Shown here in pieces: positions 23,831 through 32,645 of a stretch of 64,000 nucleotides of DNA (positions are counted from its first letter, which is position 1; each line of letters begins with the position of its first letter). Below the pieces are notes generated by a model that was given only the letters and a program-made list of their open reading frames with translations, had not been told where the DNA came from and ran no database searches. The translations under genes and the position numbers were made by a program. Origin of the DNA: Ancylobacter novellus DSM 506 (GTDB lineage Bacteria; Pseudomonadota; Alphaproteobacteria; Rhizobiales; Xanthobacteraceae); the NCBI RefSeq assembly GCF_000092925.1, contig NC_014217.1, forward strand, positions 1,798,001-1,862,000. Reading direction: 5' to 3'.

Positions 23831-25225
23831 TCACTTCCTCCACTCCGGAACAGGCACGGCATCGGTCTCCTCGCCATCCTCCACGCCGCCGAACCCGAGC
23901 TCGGCGAGAAGGCGGGAACACTCGTCGATCTCCTCGACGAGCACGCGCACGGCCTCGTCGAGCTGCTCGCGGGCATGGGCGGCGGTGATGAAGAAGCGCA
24001 GCCGCGCCGAACGGTGCGGCACCGCCGGATGGATGATCGGCAGCACGTTGACGCCGCGCGCCAAGAGCCGCTCGGACAGCAGCACGGCTTTGAGCGAGTC
24101 CCCCACCATGATCGGCACGATGGCGTGGCCCTCGGCGGTGCCGGTGGAGAGGCCCGCCTCCTGCGCCGCCTCCAGGAAATAGCGGGCATTGGCCTGCAGC
24201 GTCGCGATGCGCCCGGTCTCACGCTCCATGGCGTCGAGCGCGGCGAGCGCCGCACCGGCCGCCGCCGGCGGCAGGCCGACGCTATAGACGAAGCCGGGGG
24301 CGGAGACCTTGAGATAGTCGATCATCGCCTGCGGCCCGGCGATGTAGCCGCCGCAGGAGGCGAGCGACTTGGAGAGCGTGCCCATCCAGATGTCGACCAG
24401 CCCCGGATCGAGCCCCAGCAACTCGGCGGCGCCGCGGCCGCCGGCGCCGAGCACGCCGATGCCGTGCGCCTCGTCGACCATCAGCCAGGCGCCGAAGCGC
24501 TGCTTCAGCTCGACGAGACGGGCGAGGTCGGGCACGTCGCCGTCCATCGAATAGAGCCCCTCGACGACGATCAGCGCCCGGCGGTAGCGCGGGCGCTCGG
24601 CGGCGAGGATGCGCTCCAGCGCGTCGAGGTCGTTGTGGGGGAAGCTCCGGCGCGTGGCGCCGGCGAGCTGGGCACCGACGATGACGCTGTTGTGGATCAG
24701 CGTGTCGTGGAACACCGCGTCCTCAGGCCCGACAAGTGTTCCGATGGTGGTCACGTTGGCGGCGTGGCCGGAGACGAAGACGACGGCATCGTCCGCCCGG
24801 TGCAGGCCGGCGAGCCGCGCTTCCAGCATGCGGTGGATGGGGCGCTCGCCGGCGACGAGCCGGCTCGCCGAGACGCTGGTGCCGTAGCGCTCGATCGCCT
24901 CCTGCGCGGCGCGGCGTACCTCGGGATGGCCGTTCAGGCCGAGATAGTCGTAGGAGGCGAAGTTGATCACCTCCCGCCCGTCGATGCGGCTGACGGGGCC
25001 GGCGCGCCCCTCATGCGGGCGGAAGAACGGGTTGGAGATGCCGAGCGCCTCGCCGGCGGAGCGTACCAGCAGCAATTCGTCATAGCCGGGCAGCGTCTCG
25101 AAGGAGGTGTCGTAGACCGGCATGGGCGGGGCGGCATCGACCTCACTCGTACGCTCGCGCATGCGAGCGAGCAGCGCGGCCCGCGCCGCCTCGTCGAGAT
25201 GGATACCGTTGCTGTGCAGGCTCAT
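23831..25225 (-). CDS. Alpha-oxoamine synthase (PLP-dependent acyl-thioester/amino-acid condensing enzyme)
   Basis: A 464-residue fold-type I PLP enzyme of the alpha-oxoamine synthase family (KBL, AONS, ALAS, serine palmitoyltransferase). The PLP lysine is Lys286 in GTLSKSLASCGG. DEAHGIGVLG binds the PLP ring. NFASYDYLGLNGHPEV near residue 90 and HDTLIHNS are family marks. These enzymes join an acyl-CoA or acyl-ACP to an amino acid with loss of CO2. It starts inside the stop of the ACP-terminated polyketide synthase gene (ATGA overlap), so it probably off-loads that chain. Rhizobial rkpG is a close analogue in context. The 60-residue N-terminal extension is longer than in KBL. Confidence 0.92.
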   Translation of the reverse strand: MSLHSNGIHLDEAARAALLARMRERTSEVDAAPPMPVYDTSFETLPGYDELLLVRSAGEALGISNPFFRPHEGRAGPVSRIDGREVINFASYDYLGLNGHPEVRRAAQEAIERYGTSVSASRLVAGERPIHRMLEARLAGLHRADDAVVFVSGHAANVTTIGTLVGPEDAVFHDTLIHNSVIVGAQLAGATRRSFPHNDLDALERILAAERPRYRRALIVVEGLYSMDGDVPDLARLVELKQRFGAWLMVDEAHGIGVLGAGGRGAAELLGLDPGLVDIWMGTLSKSLASCGGYIAGPQAMIDYLKVSAPGFVYSVGLPPAAAGAALAALDAMERETGRIATLQANARYFLEAAQEAGLSTGTAEGHAIVPIMVGDSLKAVLLSERLLARGVNVLPIIHPAVPHRSARLRFFITAAHAREQLDEAVRVLVEEIDECSRLLAELGFGGVEDGEETDAVPVPEWRK

Positions 25226-28200
25226 CGCAGCAGGCTCCCGTCTCGCCGGCTGTCCGCCGATGCCTTGGCGTGCAGCGACTGGATGGCGGCCGCCGTCGGC
25301 TCGGCCCGCAAATGGCGGTCGATCAGGCCGGCGCCTTCCTCCGGGATCTGGATGCCCGGCGCGGAGCTCTCGCCACCCGAAGCCTCGCCGGAGGGGCGCA
25401 GTTTGCGCAGCACCTTGTCGGACACGTCCTCCAGCGTCGCGCCGGCGCCGAGGCCGAGCATGGGGAGGGCGACCTTGTGGCGGCGCTGCATCTCCATGTC
25501 GAGCTCCAGCCCCATCAGCGAATCCATGCCGATGTCGCTCAGCGGACGCGTGGGCTCGATGGCCTCCGCCGGCAGGCGCAGGATGCGGGCGAGCTCGCCG
25601 GTGAGCAGGCGGAGCACGGTGGTGCGCGCCTCGGCGTCGCTCTGGCCCTGGATGAGGGCGAGCAGGTCCGCCTCGCCGGCAGCGGTCGCAGGATCGTCGA
25701 TGGCAGGACGCAGCGCGGCGAAGCTCGCCCCGCCCATGACCGCCAGCTCGCGCGCCACGCGCCAGTCGACCGGTGCATGCACCACGACCGGCGACGTGGC
25801 TTCATCCGTGAGGCAGGCGCCGAGGAATTCCAGCGCCGCGTTCGCGGTGAGCATGCCCAAGCCGAGCCGGCGGCTCAGCTTCTCGGAGGTGGCCGCATTG
25901 CGCGCCAGCACGCCGGCATCGGAGATCGCACCCCAGGCGATGGCGAGCGCCGGCCGGCCCTCTTCGCGGCGGCGGCGGGCGAGGGCTTCGAGATAGGCGT
26001 TCGCCGCCACATAGGCTGCCTGGCCGGGATTGCCGATCAGCGTGGTGGCCGAGGAGAACAGCACGAAATAGTCCAGATCGAGCCCGGCGGTCGCCACATC
26101 GAGGTTGCGGGCACCGTCGACCTTGGGCGCCAGCACCTCCTCGAAGCGGTCATAGTCGAGATCGCGGATCAGCGCGTCGTCCAGCACCATGGCGGTGTGG
26201 ATGAGGCCGGCGATGCGCCCGTGGCGCATGCGAAGCTCTTCGATGAACGCCGCGCAGGCGCGCGCATCGCGCACGTCGAGGCTCTCGGCGACGATCTCGG
26301 CGCCATCCACCTCCAGCGGCGGATCGATGACGCCGCGGCGCGAGGCGACGACGATGTGCTTCGCGCCCCGTTCCGCCAGCCAGCGGGCGGTCTCGCGGCC
26401 GAAGCCGCCCGTGCCGCCGACCACGACATGCACGCCCTCGGCAGCCGCCACAAAGGCCGGCTTCTCGGCCGGCATCGCGGAGATGTCGGCCGGCGGCCGG
26501 ACCAGGATCTTGCCGACATGCCCCGAACCCTGCATCAGCCGGAAGGCGGCGCGCACATCGTCGGCGGCAAAGACGCGATGGGGCAGGGGCCGCAGCGTGC
26601 CGGCCTCGAACAGGCGCTTCAGCTCGGCGAGCATCTGCTGCGCCAGCGCCGGCCGGGCGGCGATGAGCTGGTCGGCATCGACGCCGAAATAGGTGAGATT
26701 CCGCGCGAAGGGCCGCAGCCCGATGCTGGTGTTCGCCACGAAGTCGCGCTTGCCCAATTCGACGAAGCGGCCGAACGGCTTCAGCGCCCGCAGCGACAGC
26801 TCCATCGGCCGTCCCGCCAGCGAGTTGAGCACTACGTCGCAGCCGCCGTCCGCGCGCAGCGTCTCGGCGAACTGGGTGTCGCGGGAATCGTAGACCGCGT
26901 CCGCGCCGTACAGCCGGACCAGGGCGCGCTTCTCCGGCGACCCGGCGGTGGCGACGATGCGCGCGCCCCGCGCCTTGGCGATCTGCATCGCCGCCAGCCC
27001 GACGCCGCCGGCGGCGCCGTGGATCAGCACGGTCTCGCCGGCTTCCAGCCGCGCGCACTGCACGAGGCCGTACCAGGCGGTGAGGAAGGCGACGGGAAGC
27101 GTCGCCGCCGCATCCAGCGACACGCCGGCCGGCACCGGCAGCACCGCAGCGGCGGGCACGGTCGTGTGCGTGGCGAACGAGCCGGGGGCGAAGGCGACGA
27201 TCTCGTCGCCGGGCCGGATATCGGCGACGCCATCGCCGACACGCACGACCCTGCCGGCGCACTCGAAACCGAGGGTCGGGCCGGCGAAGCCGCTGGCGAG
27301 CATGTCGTCGCCGATCAGGCCCTGCGCGAACATCACGTCGCGGAAGTTCAGCGCGGCGGCAGCGATTTCGATCTCTATCTCGCCGGCTTCCGGCGCGCGG
27401 CGGGATTCCGGCCGCCAGACGAGGCGGTCGAGCGAGCCCGGCCGCTGCATGGCGAGCCGGGCCGCCGCCTCGGAACCCACGGCGCGCTCCGGCGCCGCCG
27501 GGGCGAGGCGGACGGCCTTCAGGCCGCGATCGTCAAGCACCAACTCGCGCTCGCCGGGCAACCCGACGATGGCGCGCGCCAATTCGTTCATCGCCGCGCC
27601 GTCGACGACGGTCCGGTCGAGAGCGATCAGCCTGACGTCGAGATCGGGATATTCGTTCATCGCCGTGCGGGCGAAGGCCCACAGCGCCGCGGCGGCGGGC
27701 GAGCCGCCCAGCGGGTCGCCGTCGACCAGCAGGCGCAGGGCGGGAGAGCCGGCGTCGGCGCCGGCGCGAAGGACCTCCAGCAGCGCGCGTGTCTCGTCCA
27801 TCGCCGCTGCGAGCGAGGCGGCGTCCACGCCGGGTGACGGCCGCCACACGAGCACGGCGCCGCTCCTGGCGGCAGGCAACGACAGATCGGGGTCGAGTAC
27901 GTGGCCGGCGTCCGAAACCAGGCATGAGCGCGCATCCTCCCTCAGCAAGGCCATCACGGCCTCCCCAACCACCCGGTGGTCGGGCGCCTCCGGGGCCGGA
28001 GCGCCGATCACCGCGATGTCCGTCGCCGCCCGGGCGCTGCGCAGCCGGCGCTCGCCGCGCACGGTGCCGGCGGGCGCATCGATGGTCAGCAGCCGCGCGA
28101 AGCCGCTCGCCGCGAAGCCGAGCGCGAGAAGCGCGCCGCCCGGCCGCAGGGCCGCACCGAGCCGCCGACCGAGCTCGCCGGCCGGATCGAGCGGCTGACG

Positions 28201-31200
28201 CGGATCGGCATGGAGGACCAGATCGGCCGCGGGCAGGGCTTCCTCGTCGCAGAGCGCCATGCCCTCGGAGGGGCGCACGCGGTCGGCGAGGCGGGGGCGG
28301 GCGGAAGCGTCGGCGGGCAGGATGGCGAGGTTGATGGCACCGGCTTCGGCCAGAGGGCGCAGCGCCTTGAGCACCGTGCCGTGACGCTCGACCAGCAGCA
28401 CGGCGAGGGGCGCGTCGAGATCGCGCGAAGCCGCCTTCACCAGCGCCACCGCCTGCTCGGCGACGGCGCGGGCGGCCGGCGAGGCGGCCTCCCATTGGTC
28501 GACGAGACCGGCGGCATGGGTGAGAGCGAGGGCACCGCGCAGATGGGCGGCGAGGTCGACGACGAGACGGGCGCCGATCGCAAGTTCGGCGGCGCGGTCG
28601 GGAGCGATGCGCTCGATCTCGTGCAGCAGCGGCTCCGGGGTCGGCAGGTCGCTCTGCGGCAGGACGCGCCAACCCTCCTCCGATGCGTAGCGGGCGAGCC
28701 CGCCCTCGGACAGGATGTCGAGCAGCGCGAGGAAGGCGCCGCGGCGCTCGGCGGAGAGACGGCCCTGCGCGATCAGCGCCTCGATGTCGAGACGCTCGGC
28801 AGCGAGCATTTCTTCGCCCGCGACCCCGGCCACCGCGCGATGGGCGATGGCATAGGCGAGCGCGTCGAGCATCAGCGCATCGTCGGCGGTGGGAACGTCG
28901 CCGGCGGCATCGAGGAAGGTTTCGATGCGGCTACCCGCGTCCGTGCGCGCCGGGCCGAGCCGGACATAGCTCTGGCGGAAATCGTGGTCGAGCTCGTCCT
29001 CGGCGGCGAGCGCCACCGCCCGAAGCTCGACGCCCTCGATGCGGGCGGTCTCGGTATCGGTTTCGTCGAACAGCGCGACGTCCAGCTCTAGCGCGCGCGG
29101 GCTGGCGCGACGGACCGTCAGCGCGGCGCGCACCGGCGCCGCCGCGCCACGCACGGTAAGCCTGGCGAAACGGATCGGCAGATAGGCGGTGCCGGCACGC
29201 GTCGGCTGGCCCTCGGCGGCCAGCACGAGCCCGTGCAGCGCGGCGTCGGCCAGCGTCGGCGGGAGAAGATACGGCTCCTGCGGCTCGTCGGGCGCGGCGA
29301 GGTCGAGATGGATTTCCGCGCCGATGCGCCGGGCGGAGCGGACGAGGCGGAAGGAGGGGCCATAGTCGAGCCCGAGCCGGGCGGCGGCGGCATAGAGCGC
29401 CTCGGCATCGAGCTCGCTCTCGCCCTCCACCTCGGGCGGCGGGGCCAGCGGCGCGCTGACGCCGCTATCGGCCAGCACCCGGCCACGCGCGTGCAGGCTC
29501 CATTCCTCGGAACCGCGGGCGCGGGAGGAGATGACGACGCCGCCCTCGGCGTCGACGGCGACGCGCGTCTCCAGGCTCTCGCCGGCGGAGAGACGCAGCG
29601 CCGAGAAGATGGCGAACTCTTCCAGCCGCAGCCGGTCGGTGCCCAGCGCGCCATGGCCGGCGGCCAGCGCCATCTCGGCGAGCGCCGTCGCCGGCAGCAC
29701 GACATTGCCGCCGACCTTGTGGTCGGCGAGGAAGGGACGGGAATCGATGTCGAGCGTGCCGCGCCATTCGCTGCCATCGCCGAGCAGCCGGGCGCCGAGC
29801 AGCGGATGATCATCTATGCCGGTGCCGATCAGGTCGATGGCCTCGCCCGTGCGCGGCGGGCGAATCGGCTGGCGGTGCCACGGCGTCTTGGGCAATTCGA
29901 TGCGGCCGGGCGGGGCAGGGGGGCCGAAGAGCTTGGCCTCGTCCACCGCCGCGCCATTGACCAGCGCGGCGAGAAGGGTGCGCTCGACCGGGTCCTCGTC
30001 GGCGGTGTCCTTCTCCTGCAGCGACGCGAGGACGGTAGCGGGGCGCCCGGCATCGGCGAGGATTTCGCGCAGGAAGCCGGTCAGCACCGCCTTGGGACCT
30101 ATCTCCAGGAAGATGCCGATGGAGCTGTCGCGCGCGGCGGTGCGCACCGCCGCGTCGAACTGAACCGGCTGGCGGATGTTGTCCCACCAGTAATAGGCGT
30201 CGAGCGAGGCGTCCTCGATCGGCTCGCCCGTGACGCCGGAGATGAACGGGATCGCCGGCGCGCGCGGCACCAGCACGGTGAGCACCTCGAAGAGATGCTC
30301 GTAGAGCGGCCCCATGGCCGGCGAATGGAAGGCGTAGTCGATGCCAAGGCGCTTGCCGACCACGCCCCTGCGGCGGGCGAGGCGCAGCACCGCGTCGACC
30401 GCGCCGGCCGGGCCGGACAGCGTCACGCCTTTCGGCGCGTTGACGGCGCCGATGACCACCTCCGGCTGGGCGGCGGCGGCGACGAGCTCGCCAGCCTGCG
30501 CCGGGCTCGCCATCAGGAAAGCCATCACGCCGCTGCCGCGCGTCTCGCCCTGCAGCTGGCTGCGCCAGTAGATGAGATGGGTAGCGTCGGACAGGCTCAG
30601 CGCGCCGGCGATATAGGCGGCGGCGATCTCGCCGACGCTGTGGCCGACGACGGCCGCGGGCATGCAGCCATTCGCCATCAGCGTGCGGGCGAGGGCAACC
30701 TCCAGCGCGAAGATCAGCGGCTGGGCGATCTCGGTAGCGGCAAGCTTCGCCTCGTTCGGCGGCTGGCGGAAGGCTTCCGCCAGCGACCAGCCGGCGAGCG
30801 GCTCGAACAGGGCGTCGATCTCCTCGACGGCGTCGCGGAAGGCGGGGCTCGCCTGCCAGGCGGCGCGGCCCATGCCGGCATACTGGCCGCCATTGCCGGT
30901 GAAGACGAAGGCGACGCCAGAGCCGGAACCGCGCGGGGCGCCACGCAGCAGCGCGCCTTCGCCGGTGCCGCGGGCGATGCGGCGCAGCCTTGCCGGCGCG
31001 TCGGGAGCCTTCAGCGAGACGGCGAGGCGATGCGCCAGCCGCGCCCTCCCATGTGCTGCAGCATGGGCGAGGCGTTCGGGCGCCGGCTCGACCTCCAGCC
31101 GGTCGGCATAGGCGTCGGCGAGAGCGGAAAGCGCCTGCGGATCGTGCGCCGAGATCATCAGCACCGGCGCGGCGGCGGGCGCGTCGCGCGCCGGCAGCTC

Positions 31201-32532
31201 GTGCGCTTCCGGCAGGCGGATCACCGCATGGGCATTGGTGCCGCCGAAACCGAAGGAGGAGATTCCGGCGACGCGGGATTCGGCGTCCAGCGGAAGCGGT
31301 TCGGCCGCCGGGGTGAGGTTGAGCGCCTCGAAATCGATGTACTCGTTGAGCGTGTCGAGATGCAGCGACGCCGGCAGTTCGCGCCGTTCCAGCGCGTTGA
31401 GCGCCTTGAGCATCCCGGCGAGGCCGGAGGCCGGCTCCAGATGGCCGATGTTCGATTTCACCGAGCCGACCGGCAAAGGCGAGGCGCGCCGCTTGCCGAC
31501 CGCCGAGCCGATGGCGAGCGCCTCGGCGGGATCGCCGACCAGCGTGCCGGTGCCATGCGCCTCGATGAAGGCGAGGCGGTTGGGATCGATGCCGCGGCGC
31601 TCGTAGAGCTCTTCGAGCAGGCGCTGCTGGGCGCGGGTCTCCGGCATGGCGATGCCGTTGGTGCGCCCGTCCGAATTAGTGCCGCTCGCCATCACCACGG
31701 CGCGCGGCGTCCAGCCGGCGGCCGAGGCGCGGTCGAGCCGGCTCAGCACCGTCACCACGCCGCCCTCGGCGCGGACATAGCCGTCGGCCTCGCCGGAGAA
31801 GGGCCGGCAGCGGCCGGTGGGCGAGAGCATGCCGGCGCGGGAGAAGCCGATGAAGTGGAACGGGCTCGCCAGGATGTTCACGCCGGCGACGACGGCGGTG
31901 TCGATCTCGCCGCTCTCGATCGCCTTCACCGCCCGGTCGAAGGCGACCAGCGAGGAAGAGCAGGCCGTGTCGATGGTGAGGCTCGGCCCGGTGAAGCCGA
32001 AGACGTGCGAGATGCGGTTGGCAATGATGGACAGCGCGTTGCCGGTGACGAAATGCGCGTCGGCCGCCGAGATGTCGGAGATGAAGTGCAGCGAATTGTC
32101 GAGCGAGGAGGCGCCGACGAAGACGCCGACATTGCTGCCCGCGAGCGCCGACAGCGGGACGTTGGCGTCCTCGAACGCCTCGCGCACCAGTTCGAGCAGC
32201 AGGCGCTGCTGCGGGTCGATCTGCTCGGCCTCGCGCGGCGAGAGCCCGAAGGCGCCGGCGTCAAAACCATAGATGTCGTCCAGCACGCCGGCGGCGAAGG
32301 TGTAGGCACGGCCGGGCACGCCGCGGCCGGGATGCAAGAAGCGCTCATGCGACCAGCGGTCCGCCGGAATCTCGCTCACCGAGCATTCGCCGCGCGCCAG
32401 CAGCGACCAGAAGGCGGCCTCGTCCGCCGCTCCGGGCAGACGGCAGGCGCACCCCAGGATCGCCGCCGCATGCAGCGGGCGCTGGGAAACGGAAGACAGT
32501 GCGGCACCTGCGCCGTGAACGTTGCTATCCAA
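25222..32532 (-). CDS. Type I reducing polyketide synthase (KS-AT-DH-degenerate MT-ER-KR-ACP)
   Basis: A 2436-residue iterative-type PKS. KS covers about residues 20-450: Cys191 in DTACSSS, His in EAHGTGT, His in NIGHLEPAS. AT covers about 540-850: Ser632 in GHSVGE, selectivity motif YAFH at 733-736, malonyl-like. DH covers about 910-1190: His938 in DHKVGGNVVLP, later DAALHG. Then comes a region with only the tail of a C-methyltransferase (ALRPGGALLAL) and no SAM glycine motif. ER has HGAAGGVGLAA near 1838. KR has GGTGGFG near 2039 and Tyr in GQAAYVAANAY near 2173. ACP has Ser2338 in GMDSLMG. There is no thioesterase. The start is TTG behind AGAGG. All reductive domains look intact, so a largely saturated chain is expected. 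Rhizobial rkpA is the contextual analogue. Confidence 0.93.
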   Translation of the reverse strand: MDSNVHGAGAALSSVSQRPLHAAAILGCACRLPGAADEAAFWSLLARGECSVSEIPADRWSHERFLHPGRGVPGRAYTFAAGVLDDIYGFDAGAFGLSPREAEQIDPQQRLLLELVREAFEDANVPLSALAGSNVGVFVGASSLDNSLHFISDISAADAHFVTGNALSIIANRISHVFGFTGPSLTIDTACSSSLVAFDRAVKAIESGEIDTAVVAGVNILASPFHFIGFSRAGMLSPTGRCRPFSGEADGYVRAEGGVVTVLSRLDRASAAGWTPRAVVMASGTNSDGRTNGIAMPETRAQQRLLEELYERRGIDPNRLAFIEAHGTGTLVGDPAEALAIGSAVGKRRASPLPVGSVKSNIGHLEPASGLAGMLKALNALERRELPASLHLDTLNEYIDFEALNLTPAAEPLPLDAESRVAGISSFGFGGTNAHAVIRLPEAHELPARDAPAAAPVLMISAHDPQALSALADAYADRLEVEPAPERLAHAAAHGRARLAHRLAVSLKAPDAPARLRRIARGTGEGALLRGAPRGSGSGVAFVFTGNGGQYAGMGRAAWQASPAFRDAVEEIDALFEPLAGWSLAEAFRQPPNEAKLAATEIAQPLIFALEVALARTLMANGCMPAAVVGHSVGEIAAAYIAGALSLSDATHLIYWRSQLQGETRGSGVMAFLMASPAQAGELVAAAAQPEVVIGAVNAPKGVTLSGPAGAVDAVLRLARRRGVVGKRLGIDYAFHSPAMGPLYEHLFEVLTVLVPRAPAIPFISGVTGEPIEDASLDAYYWWDNIRQPVQFDAAVRTAARDSSIGIFLEIGPKAVLTGFLREILADAGRPATVLASLQEKDTADEDPVERTLLAALVNGAAVDEAKLFGPPAPPGRIELPKTPWHRQPIRPPRTGEAIDLIGTGIDDHPLLGARLLGDGSEWRGTLDIDSRPFLADHKVGGNVVLPATALAEMALAAGHGALGTDRLRLEEFAIFSALRLSAGESLETRVAVDAEGGVVISSRARGSEEWSLHARGRVLADSGVSAPLAPPPEVEGESELDAEALYAAAARLGLDYGPSFRLVRSARRIGAEIHLDLAAPDEPQEPYLLPPTLADAALHGLVLAAEGQPTRAGTAYLPIRFARLTVRGAAAPVRAALTVRRASPRALELDVALFDETDTETARIEGVELRAVALAAEDELDHDFRQSYVRLGPARTDAGSRIETFLDAAGDVPTADDALMLDALAYAIAHRAVAGVAGEEMLAAERLDIEALIAQGRLSAERRGAFLALLDILSEGGLARYASEEGWRVLPQSDLPTPEPLLHEIERIAPDRAAELAIGARLVVDLAAHLRGALALTHAAGLVDQWEAASPAARAVAEQAVALVKAASRDLDAPLAVLLVERHGTVLKALRPLAEAGAINLAILPADASARPRLADRVRPSEGMALCDEEALPAADLVLHADPRQPLDPAGELGRRLGAALRPGGALLALGFAASGFARLLTIDAPAGTVRGERRLRSARAATDIAVIGAPAPEAPDHRVVGEAVMALLREDARSCLVSDAGHVLDPDLSLPAARSGAVLVWRPSPGVDAASLAAAMDETRALLEVLRAGADAGSPALRLLVDGDPLGGSPAAAALWAFARTAMNEYPDLDVRLIALDRTVVDGAAMNELARAIVGLPGERELVLDDRGLKAVRLAPAAPERAVGSEAAARLAMQRPGSLDRLVWRPESRRAPEAGEIEIEIAAAALNFRDVMFAQGLIGDDMLASGFAGPTLGFECAGRVVRVGDGVADIRPGDEIVAFAPGSFATHTTVPAAAVLPVPAGVSLDAAATLPVAFLTAWYGLVQCARLEAGETVLIHGAAGGVGLAAMQIAKARGARIVATAGSPEKRALVRLYGADAVYDSRDTQFAETLRADGGCDVVLNSLAGRPMELSLRALKPFGRFVELGKRDFVANTSIGLRPFARNLTYFGVDADQLIAARPALAQQMLAELKRLFEAGTLRPLPHRVFAADDVRAAFRLMQGSGHVGKILVRPPADISAMPAEKPAFVAAAEGVHVVVGGTGGFGRETARWLAERGAKHIVVASRRGVIDPPLEVDGAEIVAESLDVRDARACAAFIEELRMRHGRIAGLIHTAMVLDDALIRDLDYDRFEEVLAPKVDGARNLDVATAGLDLDYFVLFSSATTLIGNPGQAAYVAANAYLEALARRRREEGRPALAIAWGAISDAGVLARNAATSEKLSRRLGLGMLTANAALEFLGACLTDEATSPVVVHAPVDWRVARELAVMGGASFAALRPAIDDPATAAGEADLLALIQGQSDAEARTTVLRLLTGELARILRLPAEAIEPTRPLSDIGMDSLMGLELDMEMQRRHKVALPMLGLGAGATLEDVSDKVLRKLRPSGEASGGESSAPGIQIPEEGAGLIDRHLRAEPTAAAIQSLHAKASADSRRDGSLLR

Positions 32533-32645
32533 TCGGCACCTCTTCAGGAATTCGCCGGAGTCCGGCGCCCGGCCGCAGAGGCCGGCGCTTCAGGCCGGGC
32601 CTCTGCGACGCAGCAATGGCGGAAGGGCGGGGCGCGAGCGGCGCT

